From W0P28-013 sp963638355 (GTDB taxonomy: Bacteria; Bacteroidota; Bacteroidia; Bacteroidales; Paludibacteraceae): DNA of 22,628 bases. Below, in pieces: positions 1-7,253 of the stretch. The number at the start of each line of letters is the position of its first letter. Within the stretch, counting starts at the first letter, position 1. The stretch covers positions 1 to 22,628 of the forward strand of contig CAVHRT010000019.1 in the NCBI GenBank assembly GCA_963638355.1. The letters are read 5' to 3'. The notes under the pieces are model-generated. The model worked only from the letters and a program-made list of their open reading frames with translations, made no database searches and was not told where the DNA came from. The position numbers and the translations under genes are program-made.

Positions 1-233
1 ATCTTTTAATTACGCCTAATCCTTCAACTTCAGAGATTACAATAACAATTGAAAATCAGATAAATAAAAATGCAGTCATTGCGATTGCCAATATGAATGG
101 GCAAATTATTAAGCGACAAGATGGATTTTGCTTAGGACAAAACTTAAATGTTACAGATTTGCCTGGTGGGCAATACATTGTATGCATACAAGTTGACAAC
201 AAAAGGTATTTGGAAAAATTTATAAAAAAATGA
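1..233 (+). CDS. 3' end of a secreted protein with a T9SS-type C-terminal sorting tail (5' truncated by window)
   Basis: An open frame enters at base 3 and ends at the TGA at 231-233, giving about 76 residues. It has the layout of a type A T9SS sorting domain (Por_Secre_tail): an initial TPNPST motif, a beta-rich stretch ending in IANMNGQII, then LPGGQYIV and a final basic FIKK. In this family the tail directs an exported protein through the type IX secretion system to the cell surface, where it is cleaved. The body of the protein lies outside the window, so its activity is unknown. Its stop codon overlaps the next start by four bases (ATGA), so the two genes are probably cotranscribed and translationally coupled. 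The segment is clearly AT-rich compared with the core genes from 1449 onward. Confidence 0.8.
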   Translation, partial: LLITPNPSTSEITITIENQINKNAVIAIANMNGQIIKRQDGFCLGQNLNVTDLPGGQYIVCIQVDNKRYLEKFIKK

Positions 234-1207
234 AAAGATTTTTTAGTTCTATACTAATGATAGTGGGAATATGTACTACTATATTTGCTGATGTGCCAGA
301 AGGAATTCTTAATGGTAGATTTTCGATAGAAGAAAATAAACAAATTAGATTTTCTAAGGGTAACTTACAGTATTATTGCTCTAGTGCGACATGGAAATTT
401 GCAGATAGTCAATTAACATTTATTGGGGAAGCAAATACAAACATTTCGACCTCATACGAAGGCTGGATTGATTTATTTGGATGGAGTAATGAAACTACGA
501 ATTATGGCATAACAGGGTCAAACAGTAGCAACGATTATAGTGGCGCTTTTTACGATTGGGGCAATGCTGCAATTGTAAATGGCGGGAATAAAGCAAATTT
601 ATGGAGAACACTAACAAGTGAAGAATTCAATTATTTGCTCAAGAGTAGAAATGATGCACAAAATCTGTTTGGAACTGCAAAAATAGGTACAATTGAAGGA
701 ATTGTTCTACTCCCCGATACATGGAAGGCCCCAGATGGAGTAACTTTCATTTCTGGCACAAGTGACTTTGCCGAAATTACATCCGACAATTGGGAAAAAA
801 TGCAGCATGCAGGAGCAGTGTTTTTACCCAAAGCGGGAGTGCGCGCCTATGCTTTTAATAGTATAACATATTTGCCTACTTTGGCATATTGGACTGCGAC
901 AACTGAAAATGAGTCAAATGCTAATTGCTTAATACTTGGAACATCAGGAATTGGTATTCAAGCAGGCGATCGTTTTCAGGGTTTACCTGTCCGCCTCGTT
1001 TACGATGTGCCAAGCGAAGATACGCCAACAGCCTTGCAAGATGTTGAGAATGTGGATATCTATACCGAAAATGGTCGCATTGTCTGCAATAGTGAGTTCC
1101 AGATTTTTGACCTGCTTGGTCGCGATGTAACCTGCATGAATGGGCAATTAAACGGCATTTATGTTGTTAAAGTAGGAGATAAAGCGCAGAAAGTGATTGT
1201 GCGATAG
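230..1207 (+). CDS. Secreted FISUMP-like hypothetical protein with C-terminal sorting-type tail
   Basis: The 325-residue product begins with a signal peptide (about residues 1-20, ending IFA before DVPEG). The body (about 25-260) resembles a widespread Bacteroidales family whose members carry FSKGNLQY near the N-terminus and a YWTATTEN...GLPVRLVYD segment near the C-terminus, similar to the FISUMP/C-type-lectin-like fold. No catalytic motif is visible. The last 60 residues (from about TALQDVEN) form a compact beta tail with FDLLGRDV, NGIYVVKVG and a terminal KVIVR. This looks like a T9SS-type tail but lacks the usual YPNP start. A very similar tail ends the minus-strand protein that stops at 21518. 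The start overlaps the preceding stop (ATGA), and a strong terminator follows at 1259-1296. The role is likely cell-surface or secreted; the substrate is unknown. Confidence 0.8.
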   Translation: MKRFFSSILMIVGICTTIFADVPEGILNGRFSIEENKQIRFSKGNLQYYCSSATWKFADSQLTFIGEANTNISTSYEGWIDLFGWSNETTNYGITGSNSSNDYSGAFYDWGNAAIVNGGNKANLWRTLTSEEFNYLLKSRNDAQNLFGTAKIGTIEGIVLLPDTWKAPDGVTFISGTSDFAEITSDNWEKMQHAGAVFLPKAGVRAYAFNSITYLPTLAYWTATTENESNANCLILGTSGIGIQAGDRFQGLPVRLVYDVPSEDTPTALQDVENVDIYTENGRIVCNSEFQIFDLLGRDVTCMNGQLNGIYVVKVGDKAQKVIVR

Positions 1208-1224
1208 CCTCCCCTAGCCCCCTC

Positions 1225-1289
1225 AATAGGTTAGAGGTGAGAGTTTATAGATTATAGAGGACGGCTTTCGAACTTGGTTCGAGAGCCGT
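1225..1289. repeat. 65-nt 3'-UTR/terminator repeat, copy A
   Basis: This block starts 18 bases after the stop of the upstream gene and includes most of its terminator hairpin. By hand alignment it matches the reverse complement of 21426-21490 at 61 of 65 positions without gaps. The first 26 bases and the last 24 are identical. Both copies lie directly after genes encoding similar C-terminal tails, and in both the sense strand is the strand of the gene. Confidence 0.9.
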
Positions 1290-1296
1290 CCTTTTT
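1259..1296 (+). terminator. Strong intrinsic terminator of the first operon
   Basis: A 15-bp stem (left arm 1259-1273, right arm 1277-1291, one G-U pair, three-base loop) is followed by five T residues at 1292-1296. It lies about 50 bases after the stop codon at 1207. A near-identical hairpin ends the minus-strand gene at the other edge of the window. Confidence 0.9.
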
Positions 1297-1408
1297 ATTC
1301 AATGTTACAATAAATCAATGATTTAATGATTGTAATGGCTCTGCAGCCCCCGTCTTTATTCCTTTGTCTTTACTCTTTACTCGCTTTCTTGCGACTCATA
1401 TCTTGCGA

Positions 1409-1440
1409 CTTGCCACTCTCGCCAAAAAATCGTATCTTTG
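1409..1440 (+). promoter_or_regulatory. Bacteroidota-type promoter for the SpmA/B gene
   Basis: TATCTTTG at 1433-1440 matches the Bacteroidota -7 box TAnnTTTG. CTTG at 1409-1412 lies 20 bases upstream, where the -33 TTTG box is expected. Transcription would begin around 1446-1448, nearly on the ATG at 1449, so the mRNA would be leaderless or almost so. This is a sequence match only. Confidence 0.6.
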
Positions 1441-1448
1441 CCGTTTGA

Positions 1449-2681
1449 ATGGTACTGAACTACATCTGGATAGGATTTGTACTGATAGCGGTGCTGGTGG
1501 CGCTGCTGCAGTTATGCTTTGCTGGCGATGGCTCGGCGCTGAATGCCGTGATGGACTCGCTGTTTTCGTCGGCGCGCACAGGTTTTGAAGTGTCCATTGG
1601 ACTTACGGGCGTGCTAGCGCTGTGGCTCGGCATTATGAAGATAGGCGAACGCAGCGGTGCAGTGGGCTTTTTGGCGCGCATCACATCGCCATTTTTCAGC
1701 AAAATTTTTCCCGAAGTGCCGCAAGGTCACCCCGCCATGGGAACCATGTTTATGAACCTTTCGGCCAACATGTTGGGCCTCGACAATGCCGCCACGCCGC
1801 TCGGTCTGAAAGCGATGAAAGAGCTTCAGGAACTAAATCCGAAGAAAGATACCGCCTCAAATGCCGAAATCATGTTTTTGGTGCTGAACACATCGGGGCT
1901 CACGCTCATTCCCATCACCATAATGACCTACCGCGCGCAGTACGGTGCCGCCAACCCAAGCGATGTATTTCTGCCCATTCTGATGGCGACATTTTTCTCG
2001 TCGTTAGTGGGATTTGTAGCAGTGGCTATTTCGCAGAAAATCAACATTTTTCAACGCAACATAGTGCTTACTTTGGGCGGGCTCACGGCATTGATTGTGG
2101 GCATGATAGCACTATTTTCGCAGATGGAGCGCAAGACCATGACCACCTGCTCCACCATCATCACCAGCGTTACGCTGTTGGGCATTATCAGCGCATTCGT
2201 CATTGCTGGCATGGTGAAAAAAGTGAACGTCTACGACGCGTTCGTCGAAGGTGCGAAAGATGGTTTCAAAGTGGCAGTTGGCATCATACCCTATTTAATT
2301 GCGATACTGGTCGGCATTGGCATGTTCCGCGCCTCGGGAGCGATGGATTGGCTGCTGCAGGGCATTGCGTGGCTGTTTGCCGCCATCGGTTGCGACACCG
2401 ATTTTGTGGGCGCACTCCCCACGGCTTTGATGAAGCCCCTGAGCGGCAGCGGCGCTCGCGGCATGATGTTGGATGCCATGGGTTCGTACGGCGCCGACTC
2501 GTTCGTCGGGCGGCTATCGTGCATTGTACAAGGCAGCACCGACACCACATTCTACATTCTTGCGCTCTATTTCGGCTCGGTTGGTATCACCAAAACGCGC
2601 AACGCATTGGTCTGCGGTCTGATTGCCGATGCGGCAGGAATTATTGCAGCAATCTTGATCGGTTACCTCTTCTTTCATTAA
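1449..2681 (+). CDS. Fused SpmA/SpmB-type nucleoside-recognition (Gate) domain membrane protein
   Basis: The 410-residue polytopic membrane protein has two Gate-type halves. The SpmA-like half covers about residues 1-200 and includes NLSANMLGLDNAATPLG. The SpmB-like half covers about 235-410 and includes KPLSGSGARGM and QGSTDTTFY. In Bacillus the halves are separate proteins, SpmA and SpmB, involved in spore core dehydration; in Bacteroidota, which do not sporulate, a single fused protein is common and its substrate is unknown. A transport or channel role in the inner membrane is an inference from the family. The ATG at 1449 agrees with the family's usual MVLNYIW-type start and lies only 9 bases after the -7 box. 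The spacer downstream (2682-2812) holds only AT-rich reiterated words, so ybeY may or may not be cotranscribed. Confidence 0.9.
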   Translation: MVLNYIWIGFVLIAVLVALLQLCFAGDGSALNAVMDSLFSSARTGFEVSIGLTGVLALWLGIMKIGERSGAVGFLARITSPFFSKIFPEVPQGHPAMGTMFMNLSANMLGLDNAATPLGLKAMKELQELNPKKDTASNAEIMFLVLNTSGLTLIPITIMTYRAQYGAANPSDVFLPILMATFFSSLVGFVAVAISQKINIFQRNIVLTLGGLTALIVGMIALFSQMERKTMTTCSTIITSVTLLGIISAFVIAGMVKKVNVYDAFVEGAKDGFKVAVGIIPYLIAILVGIGMFRASGAMDWLLQGIAWLFAAIGCDTDFVGALPTALMKPLSGSGARGMMLDAMGSYGADSFVGRLSCIVQGSTDTTFYILALYFGSVGITKTRNALVCGLIADAAGIIAAILIGYLFFH

Positions 2682-2812
2682 TTAAGAATTTTGAATTTAG
2701 AATTAAGAATAGGGTAAATTCAGCCAACAGCAAAAAATTTAGTTTGCCGAAAGTCATAGTCAAAGTTCATAGTCAAAAAGTCTTTATTCTTTAATCCTTA
2801 CTCTTTACTCAA

Positions 2813-3229
2813 ATGATATCATACAACACCGAAAATGTGAAAATGCCTGCTCTAAAAAAGCGCGAGGTGAATGCTTGGATTCGGGCAGTGGCAGCGAAAT
2901 ATGGCAAAAAAGTGGGCGAAGTGGCGTACATTTTTTGCGACGATGCCAAAATTCTCGAGGTCAATCGCCAATATCTGCAGCACGACTACTACACCGACAT
3001 CATAACATTCGACTACTGCGAGGGCAACACACTGCACGGCGACATCTTCATCAGTCTCGACACAGTGCGAAGCAATGCGCAGGAGTTTGGCGTGTCGTTC
3101 GACAACGAGCTGCACCGCATACTGATTCACGGCATTCTGCACCTGTGCGGGCAAAACGACAAAGCCCCAGCCGACCACGAAGAGATGACGCGAAAAGAGA
3201 ATGAAGCGCTGGCGTTAATCGGAGATTAA
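2813..3229 (+). CDS. ybeY: Endoribonuclease YbeY (rRNA maturation factor)
   Basis: This 138-residue protein is of normal length for YbeY, the metal-dependent RNase that acts in 16S rRNA 3'-end maturation and ribosome quality control in the cytoplasm. The family signatures are TDIITFDY (about 61-68) and HGILHLCG (106-113). The classical zinc site is H-x3-H-x5-H; here His106 and His110 are present but the third position (116) is Asp in QNDKAP. As I recall, Asp at this position is usual in Bacteroidota homologues, so it is probably lineage-specific and not a defect. It sits between a membrane protein and an envelope lipoprotein, with spacers of 131 and 126 bases, so it may be a single-gene unit. 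Confidence 0.95.
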   Translation: MISYNTENVKMPALKKREVNAWIRAVAAKYGKKVGEVAYIFCDDAKILEVNRQYLQHDYYTDIITFDYCEGNTLHGDIFISLDTVRSNAQEFGVSFDNELHRILIHGILHLCGQNDKAPADHEEMTRKENEALALIGD

Positions 3230-3355
3230 CGCAATTTCTAATTTGAAAATTTGAAGATTTGAAAATTATCGGCATTCACACCAACTGCAAAACATTTTGA
3301 CTATAGCAGTCCCAAACCAGAAACTTAGAAACTAACAGAAACAACTCTGAAATCT

Positions 3356-5200
3356 GTGAAATTCATATCGAAAATAGGCGGAAAACGTGCGCTGGCACTC
3401 TATGTGCTGGCAGGCGCATTGGCCATGAGTTGTGCCAATCGCGGTAGCGGTCCACAAGGCGGTCCCAAGGACGAGATGCCGCCAGTTCCGCTATCGTCGA
3501 AGCCCGAAAACGGCGCGCGCAATGTGAACAAACAGCGCATCGAGATCGTGTTCGACGAGATAGTAGTGCTGGACGACGCTTACAACAAAGTGGTAGTGTC
3601 GCCGCCGCAGAAAAAAGCCGCCATCACCAAAGCATACGGCAAAAAAGTGGCGATAGAATTGAGCGATTCGCTGCTGCCCGACTGCACCTACATTGTCGAT
3701 TTTGCCGACGCCATAGTCGACAACAACGAAAAAAATCCGCTGAAAGATTACTACTTCACCTTCAGCACGGGCGGCGCGCTCGACTCGCTGATGGTAGGCG
3801 GAATGGTGGTCGATGCCAAGACGCTCAATCCCATTTCGGGCATTGTGGTGGGCGTGCATTCCAATCTTGATGATTCGGCATTCACTGCGTTGCCGTTCGA
3901 CCATATTGCCAAGACTGGCAGCGACGGCCATTTCTGGCTAAAAGGCATACCGTCAGGTACTTATCGCATCTACGCACTGACCGATATGAACAACAACTAT
4001 CGCTACGATCAGCCCACCGAAACGCTGGCGTGGAGCGACTCGTTGGTCGTGCCGAACCTCGAATTCACCGAAACGCTCGACACCATTTGGCGCGACTCGG
4101 TAACCATCGACACCATTGTAGCACACAGTCACCCGAAATATACCAACAACATAGTGCTGCGCAGTTTTGCCATGGATTACAAGCGTCAAAGTTTTGTGAA
4201 AGCCATGCGCCCCGAGCAACATCAGTTGGTGCTCTATTTCACTGCGCCCGTCGACACGCTGCCAGAGATTGAGCCGCTGAATTTTTCGCTTGAGGGCAAC
4301 TATTTGCTGCAGACCAACCCAACGCGCGACACGCTCATCTACTGGCTGCGCGACACGCTGCTGTGGCAGATGGACACGCTGCAATACACGCTGCGCTATC
4401 AACATACCGATTCGCTGGAACAACTCGCTTGGCAAACCGACACACTCAACACCGTCTATCGCCACAAAAAAGCTGCCGAGAAAAAGAGCAACAAACGCAA
4501 AAGAGATGACGAAAACAAGCAGAAAAAGATTGAATTCTTGAAAGTTGCCACCAACACCTCCACCGCATTCGACCTTTACAAGCCTGTGCGGCTCACTTTC
4601 GATGTGCCAACGACCATTAGCGATTCGGTGCAAGTACTTGTAGAACAGCAAGTTGATACGCTTTGGCAACCAATTGATGCGCCATTGCAGCGCGCCGACA
4701 GTTTGGGCATGGCGTACGAAATTCGTTACGCTTGGCAGCCAGAAAAGAGTTACCGCGTCAGCATCGATTCGGCGGCGTTTGTGAGCCTGACGGGTTTGCA
4801 CACCAACAAACTTCAGCAGACATTGAAGGTGAAATCGCTCGAGAGTTATGCCACATTCTACCTGATTTTCCCGAATCTCGAAGGAAACGAGATTGTAGAA
4901 CTGCTCGACAAGAACGAAAAAGTGGTGCGCACGTTGCCCGCCAAAGCCGAGACCGTTTTTGAGTATCTCGACCCAGGCGAATACTATCTGCGGCTTTTCG
5001 TCGATGCGAACGGCAACGGCGTGTGGGACGCGGGTTCGTATGCCGAGCACCGCCAGCCTGAAGAGGTTTTCTACTACGAATACAAACTGGCCATGCGCGC
5101 CTTTTGGGATGTGGAGGAACATTGGGACTATCGCGCCCTGCCTATTACCAAGCAGAAACCAAAAGAGTTGATTGAGGCCGCACAGAAGAAGAAAAAGTGA
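3356..5200 (+). CDS. Big_5 (SbsA-type Ig-like) domain lipoprotein
   Basis: The 614-residue lipoprotein has a hydrophobic signal ending in a lipobox with Cys26 (ALAMSC), then ANRGSGPQGGPKDEMPP, a start typical of a conserved Bacteroidota envelope family. A Big_5/SbsA-like Ig domain covers about 40-140, followed by a carboxypeptidase-regulatory-like beta domain (about 145-225) containing TDMNNNYRYD. A strongly basic Lys/Arg stretch lies at about 370-395. The C-terminal part carries DANGNGVWDAG, which resembles a calcium-binding loop. The function is unknown; it is probably anchored in the outer membrane. The start is GTG at 3356, because the next Met lies inside the signal peptide. Its TGA overlaps the GTG start of the following gene (GTGA, 5197-5200), which indicates translational coupling. 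Confidence 0.85.
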   Translation: MKFISKIGGKRALALYVLAGALAMSCANRGSGPQGGPKDEMPPVPLSSKPENGARNVNKQRIEIVFDEIVVLDDAYNKVVVSPPQKKAAITKAYGKKVAIELSDSLLPDCTYIVDFADAIVDNNEKNPLKDYYFTFSTGGALDSLMVGGMVVDAKTLNPISGIVVGVHSNLDDSAFTALPFDHIAKTGSDGHFWLKGIPSGTYRIYALTDMNNNYRYDQPTETLAWSDSLVVPNLEFTETLDTIWRDSVTIDTIVAHSHPKYTNNIVLRSFAMDYKRQSFVKAMRPEQHQLVLYFTAPVDTLPEIEPLNFSLEGNYLLQTNPTRDTLIYWLRDTLLWQMDTLQYTLRYQHTDSLEQLAWQTDTLNTVYRHKKAAEKKSNKRKRDDENKQKKIEFLKVATNTSTAFDLYKPVRLTFDVPTTISDSVQVLVEQQVDTLWQPIDAPLQRADSLGMAYEIRYAWQPEKSYRVSIDSAAFVSLTGLHTNKLQQTLKVKSLESYATFYLIFPNLEGNEIVELLDKNEKVVRTLPAKAETVFEYLDPGEYYLRLFVDANGNGVWDAGSYAEHRQPEEVFYYEYKLAMRAFWDVEEHWDYRALPITKQKPKELIEAAQKKKK

Positions 5201-5802
5201 AATTGAAAACTAAAATATGGATTGCAGTGGGCGTAATTGCTGCATTGCTGATTGCGCAAATGTGGTGGCACCCATCGGAGAGCAGGCTGCAAGATGGCGA
5301 CATTGTTTTTCGTGGCACAAATCCTGCGCTGCTCGGTCTCACGCTCTCGCCATGGACGCATTGCGGCGTGCTGCACAAAGAAAATGGTCAGTGGATGGTC
5401 TACGAAGCCATTGGAAAGCAACATAAGAAAATTTCGCTCAAAAAATGGAGAAGGCACGAAGCACCCTACATTTTTCGAGTAATGCGCCCGAAAAAAGCAC
5501 TCACCGACGCGCAAAAGAGCAAAATTATAAATCGCGTTTCAAACTTGGCTGGCAGGAAATACGACCATTGTTACAGTTGGACCGATCAGGAGCAATACTG
5601 TTCCGAATTGGTTTGGAAAGGCTACAAAGCAGCTGGCATCGAACTGTCTGAACCACGAAAAGTAAAAACATTTTTCGTTTACAAGATATTGCCGGACGCC
5701 ATTCTGGGAAAAATCGTGAAAAGTTGCATTCTTACTGGCAATCAGCCCATGGTTCCGCCCTGCGACCTAGTAAACTCAAGCAAGCTAAAACGCGTTTGGT
5801 AG
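5197..5802 (+). CDS. YiiX/YebB-like permuted papain-fold cysteine hydrolase, membrane-anchored
   Basis: The 201-residue protein has one N-terminal membrane segment or uncleaved signal (about 5-24), then a compact domain of the permuted NlpC/P60-like YiiX family. The visible signatures are LQDGDIVFRG (31-40), WTHCGVL with probable catalytic His55, VYEAIG (69-73) and YCSELVWKGYK with probable nucleophile Cys135. Permuted members of this fold act as amidases or peptidases on cell-wall peptides or lipid substrates; the substrate here is unknown. The catalytic domain would face the periplasm. The GTG start overlaps the stop of the Big_5 lipoprotein by four bases, so the two envelope proteins are probably made together. 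Confidence 0.88.
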   Translation: MKLKTKIWIAVGVIAALLIAQMWWHPSESRLQDGDIVFRGTNPALLGLTLSPWTHCGVLHKENGQWMVYEAIGKQHKKISLKKWRRHEAPYIFRVMRPKKALTDAQKSKIINRVSNLAGRKYDHCYSWTDQEQYCSELVWKGYKAAGIELSEPRKVKTFFVYKILPDAILGKIVKSCILTGNQPMVPPCDLVNSSKLKRVW

Positions 5803-5835
5803 AGTAATCCGTTGGAGCCACAACTTGGGACTTGA

Positions 5836-5897
5836 ATTTTTGCGATAAGCGAGCGCAGAACCAAACTTGTTTGAGTTATGCCGAGCGTAGCAAAAAT
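5836..5897. repeat. Imperfect palindrome downstream of the YiiX-like gene
   Basis: ATTTTTGC at 5836-5843 is inverted as GCAAAAAT at 5890-5897. Between them lies a perfect 12-base palindrome, CAAACTTGTTTG, at 5862-5873. The two share almost the same centre, so the 62 bases could fold as a long interrupted hairpin. There is no T run after it, so it is not an obvious terminator. It may be a degraded intergenic repeat. Confidence 0.35.
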
Positions 5898-5969
5898 CTT
5901 ACGAAGTAAAAACCTGAAGCCTGAAGCCAATTAAATAATTGGAAATTAAACAATTAGGTAATTAAAATT

Positions 5970-7118
5970 ATGAAAATCCTTGTAGTCGACGACGAGCGTA
6001 GCATTCGCAATACGCTGAAAGATATTCTGGAATTTGAAAAATACGAGGTCGATTTGGCCGAAGACGGCTTGATTGCGCTCGAAAAAGTGAAGACGACCAC
6101 CTACGACGCCATCTTCATCGACATCAAAATGCCACAAATGGACGGCATCGAGGTGCTTGAAAAGATGCGCAACGACGGCATCGAAACGCCCATTGTGATG
6201 ATTTCGGGACACGGAACCATCGAAACGGCCGTGGAGTGCATCAAAAAAGGCGCATACGAATTCATCGAAAAGCCAATAGACCTGAACCGCCTGCTGGTGG
6301 TCACGCGCAACGCATTGGACAAGACCAATCTGGTGGCGCAGACCAAGATGTTGAAGAAAAAAGTGGATCGCAAATATGCCATGATTGGCGAATCAGAGCC
6401 GATGCAGCAACTGCGCGCGCTCATTGCCAAAGTAGCGCCAACCGATGCTCGCGTGCTGATAACGGGCGACAACGGCACTGGCAAAGAGGTCGTGGCGCGA
6501 CAGATTTTCGAACTCAGCAACCGCAACACTGCGCCGTTCGTCGAAGTGAACTGCGCCGCCATTCCATCGGAACTGATTGAAAGTGAACTATTTGGGCACG
6601 AAAAAGGTGCGTTCACATCGGCCATAAAAACGCGCGCTGGAAAATTTGAGCAAGCCAACAACGGCACCATTTTCCTCGACGAGATTGGCGACATGAGCCT
6701 CTCGGCACAAGCCAAAGTGCTACGCTGTCTGCAAGAAAATGTGATCTCGCCCGTGGGCAGCGACAAGATGATAAAAATAAACGTCCGCGTGATAGCCGCC
6801 ACCAACAAAAATCTGCAAAAAGAGATCGAAGAAGGGCGCTTCCGCGAGGACCTTTTCCACCGCCTGAACGTCATTCCAATTCACGTGGCATCGCTGCACG
6901 AGCGCGCCGACGACATTCCGCTGCTGGTCAACCATTTTGCCGAGCAGATTTGCGAAGAACAGGGCATCGCCATCAAAACATTCGAACCGAAAGCCGTGGA
7001 GCTGCTCAAGGCACAACCGTGGCACGGCAATGTGCGCGAACTGCGCAACGTAGTCGAACGCCTCATCATACTCTCTGGCAAAGAGGTTACCGCCGACGAT
7101 GTGAAGATGTTTGCGTGA
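5970..7118 (+). CDS. NtrC-family sigma-54 response regulator lacking a DNA-binding domain
   Basis: The 382-residue protein has a receiver domain (1-120: acidic pocket Asp7/Asp8, phosphoacceptor Asp51, Ser79, Lys101) and an AAA+ sigma-54 activation domain (about 138-370: Walker A GDNGTGKE at 166-173, GAFTSA at 213-218, Walker B TIFLDE at 233-238, WHGNVRELRN at 351-360). It ends only 12 residues after the AAA+ lid (KEVTADDVKMFA), so the usual Fis-type helix-turn-helix is absent. The sigma-54 contact loop is GAFTSA instead of GAFTGA. I recall Bacteroidota homologues of similar length with the same features, so this is probably a natural family form and not a truncation. It would activate RpoN holoenzyme without binding an enhancer itself, or act through a partner. 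No histidine kinase is adjacent, so it is an orphan here. Confidence 0.92.
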   Translation: MKILVVDDERSIRNTLKDILEFEKYEVDLAEDGLIALEKVKTTTYDAIFIDIKMPQMDGIEVLEKMRNDGIETPIVMISGHGTIETAVECIKKGAYEFIEKPIDLNRLLVVTRNALDKTNLVAQTKMLKKKVDRKYAMIGESEPMQQLRALIAKVAPTDARVLITGDNGTGKEVVARQIFELSNRNTAPFVEVNCAAIPSELIESELFGHEKGAFTSAIKTRAGKFEQANNGTIFLDEIGDMSLSAQAKVLRCLQENVISPVGSDKMIKINVRVIAATNKNLQKEIEEGRFREDLFHRLNVIPIHVASLHERADDIPLLVNHFAEQICEEQGIAIKTFEPKAVELLKAQPWHGNVRELRNVVERLIILSGKEVTADDVKMFA

Positions 7119-7253
7119 AATTGCGAGTAAAGAATAAGGACAAAGGAGTAAAGACGGGGGGCTGCGACACATTCAATGATTCGATGATTCAATAATTCGA
7201 TGATTGATATTGCGGTGAATTTGTCCAACAAACAAGAGCAAAAAATAGAAATT

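Noticed and set aside
230..1207. Possible diversity-generating retroelement target (C-type-lectin-like C-terminal part ending in GLPVRLV)
   Set aside because: No reverse transcriptase, no template repeat and no second copy of the variable-like segment are present in the window.
1622..2794. Long overlapping plus-strand frame of 390 codons
   Set aside because: It is out of frame within the SpmA/B gene, has Arg/His-rich shadow composition and no family features.
3953..5122. Long minus-strand frame of 389 codons opposite the Big_5 lipoprotein
   Set aside because: It is antisense to a well-supported gene, with no recognisable domain or start context.
6101..6874. Minus-strand frame of 257 codons opposite the response regulator
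   Set aside because: It is antisense to conserved receiver and AAA+ motifs and shows no domain of its own.
7200..7253. Upstream ATG for tsaE adding 18 residues
   Set aside because: The extra residues come from repetitive spacer DNA, and the ATG at 7254 matches the family start.
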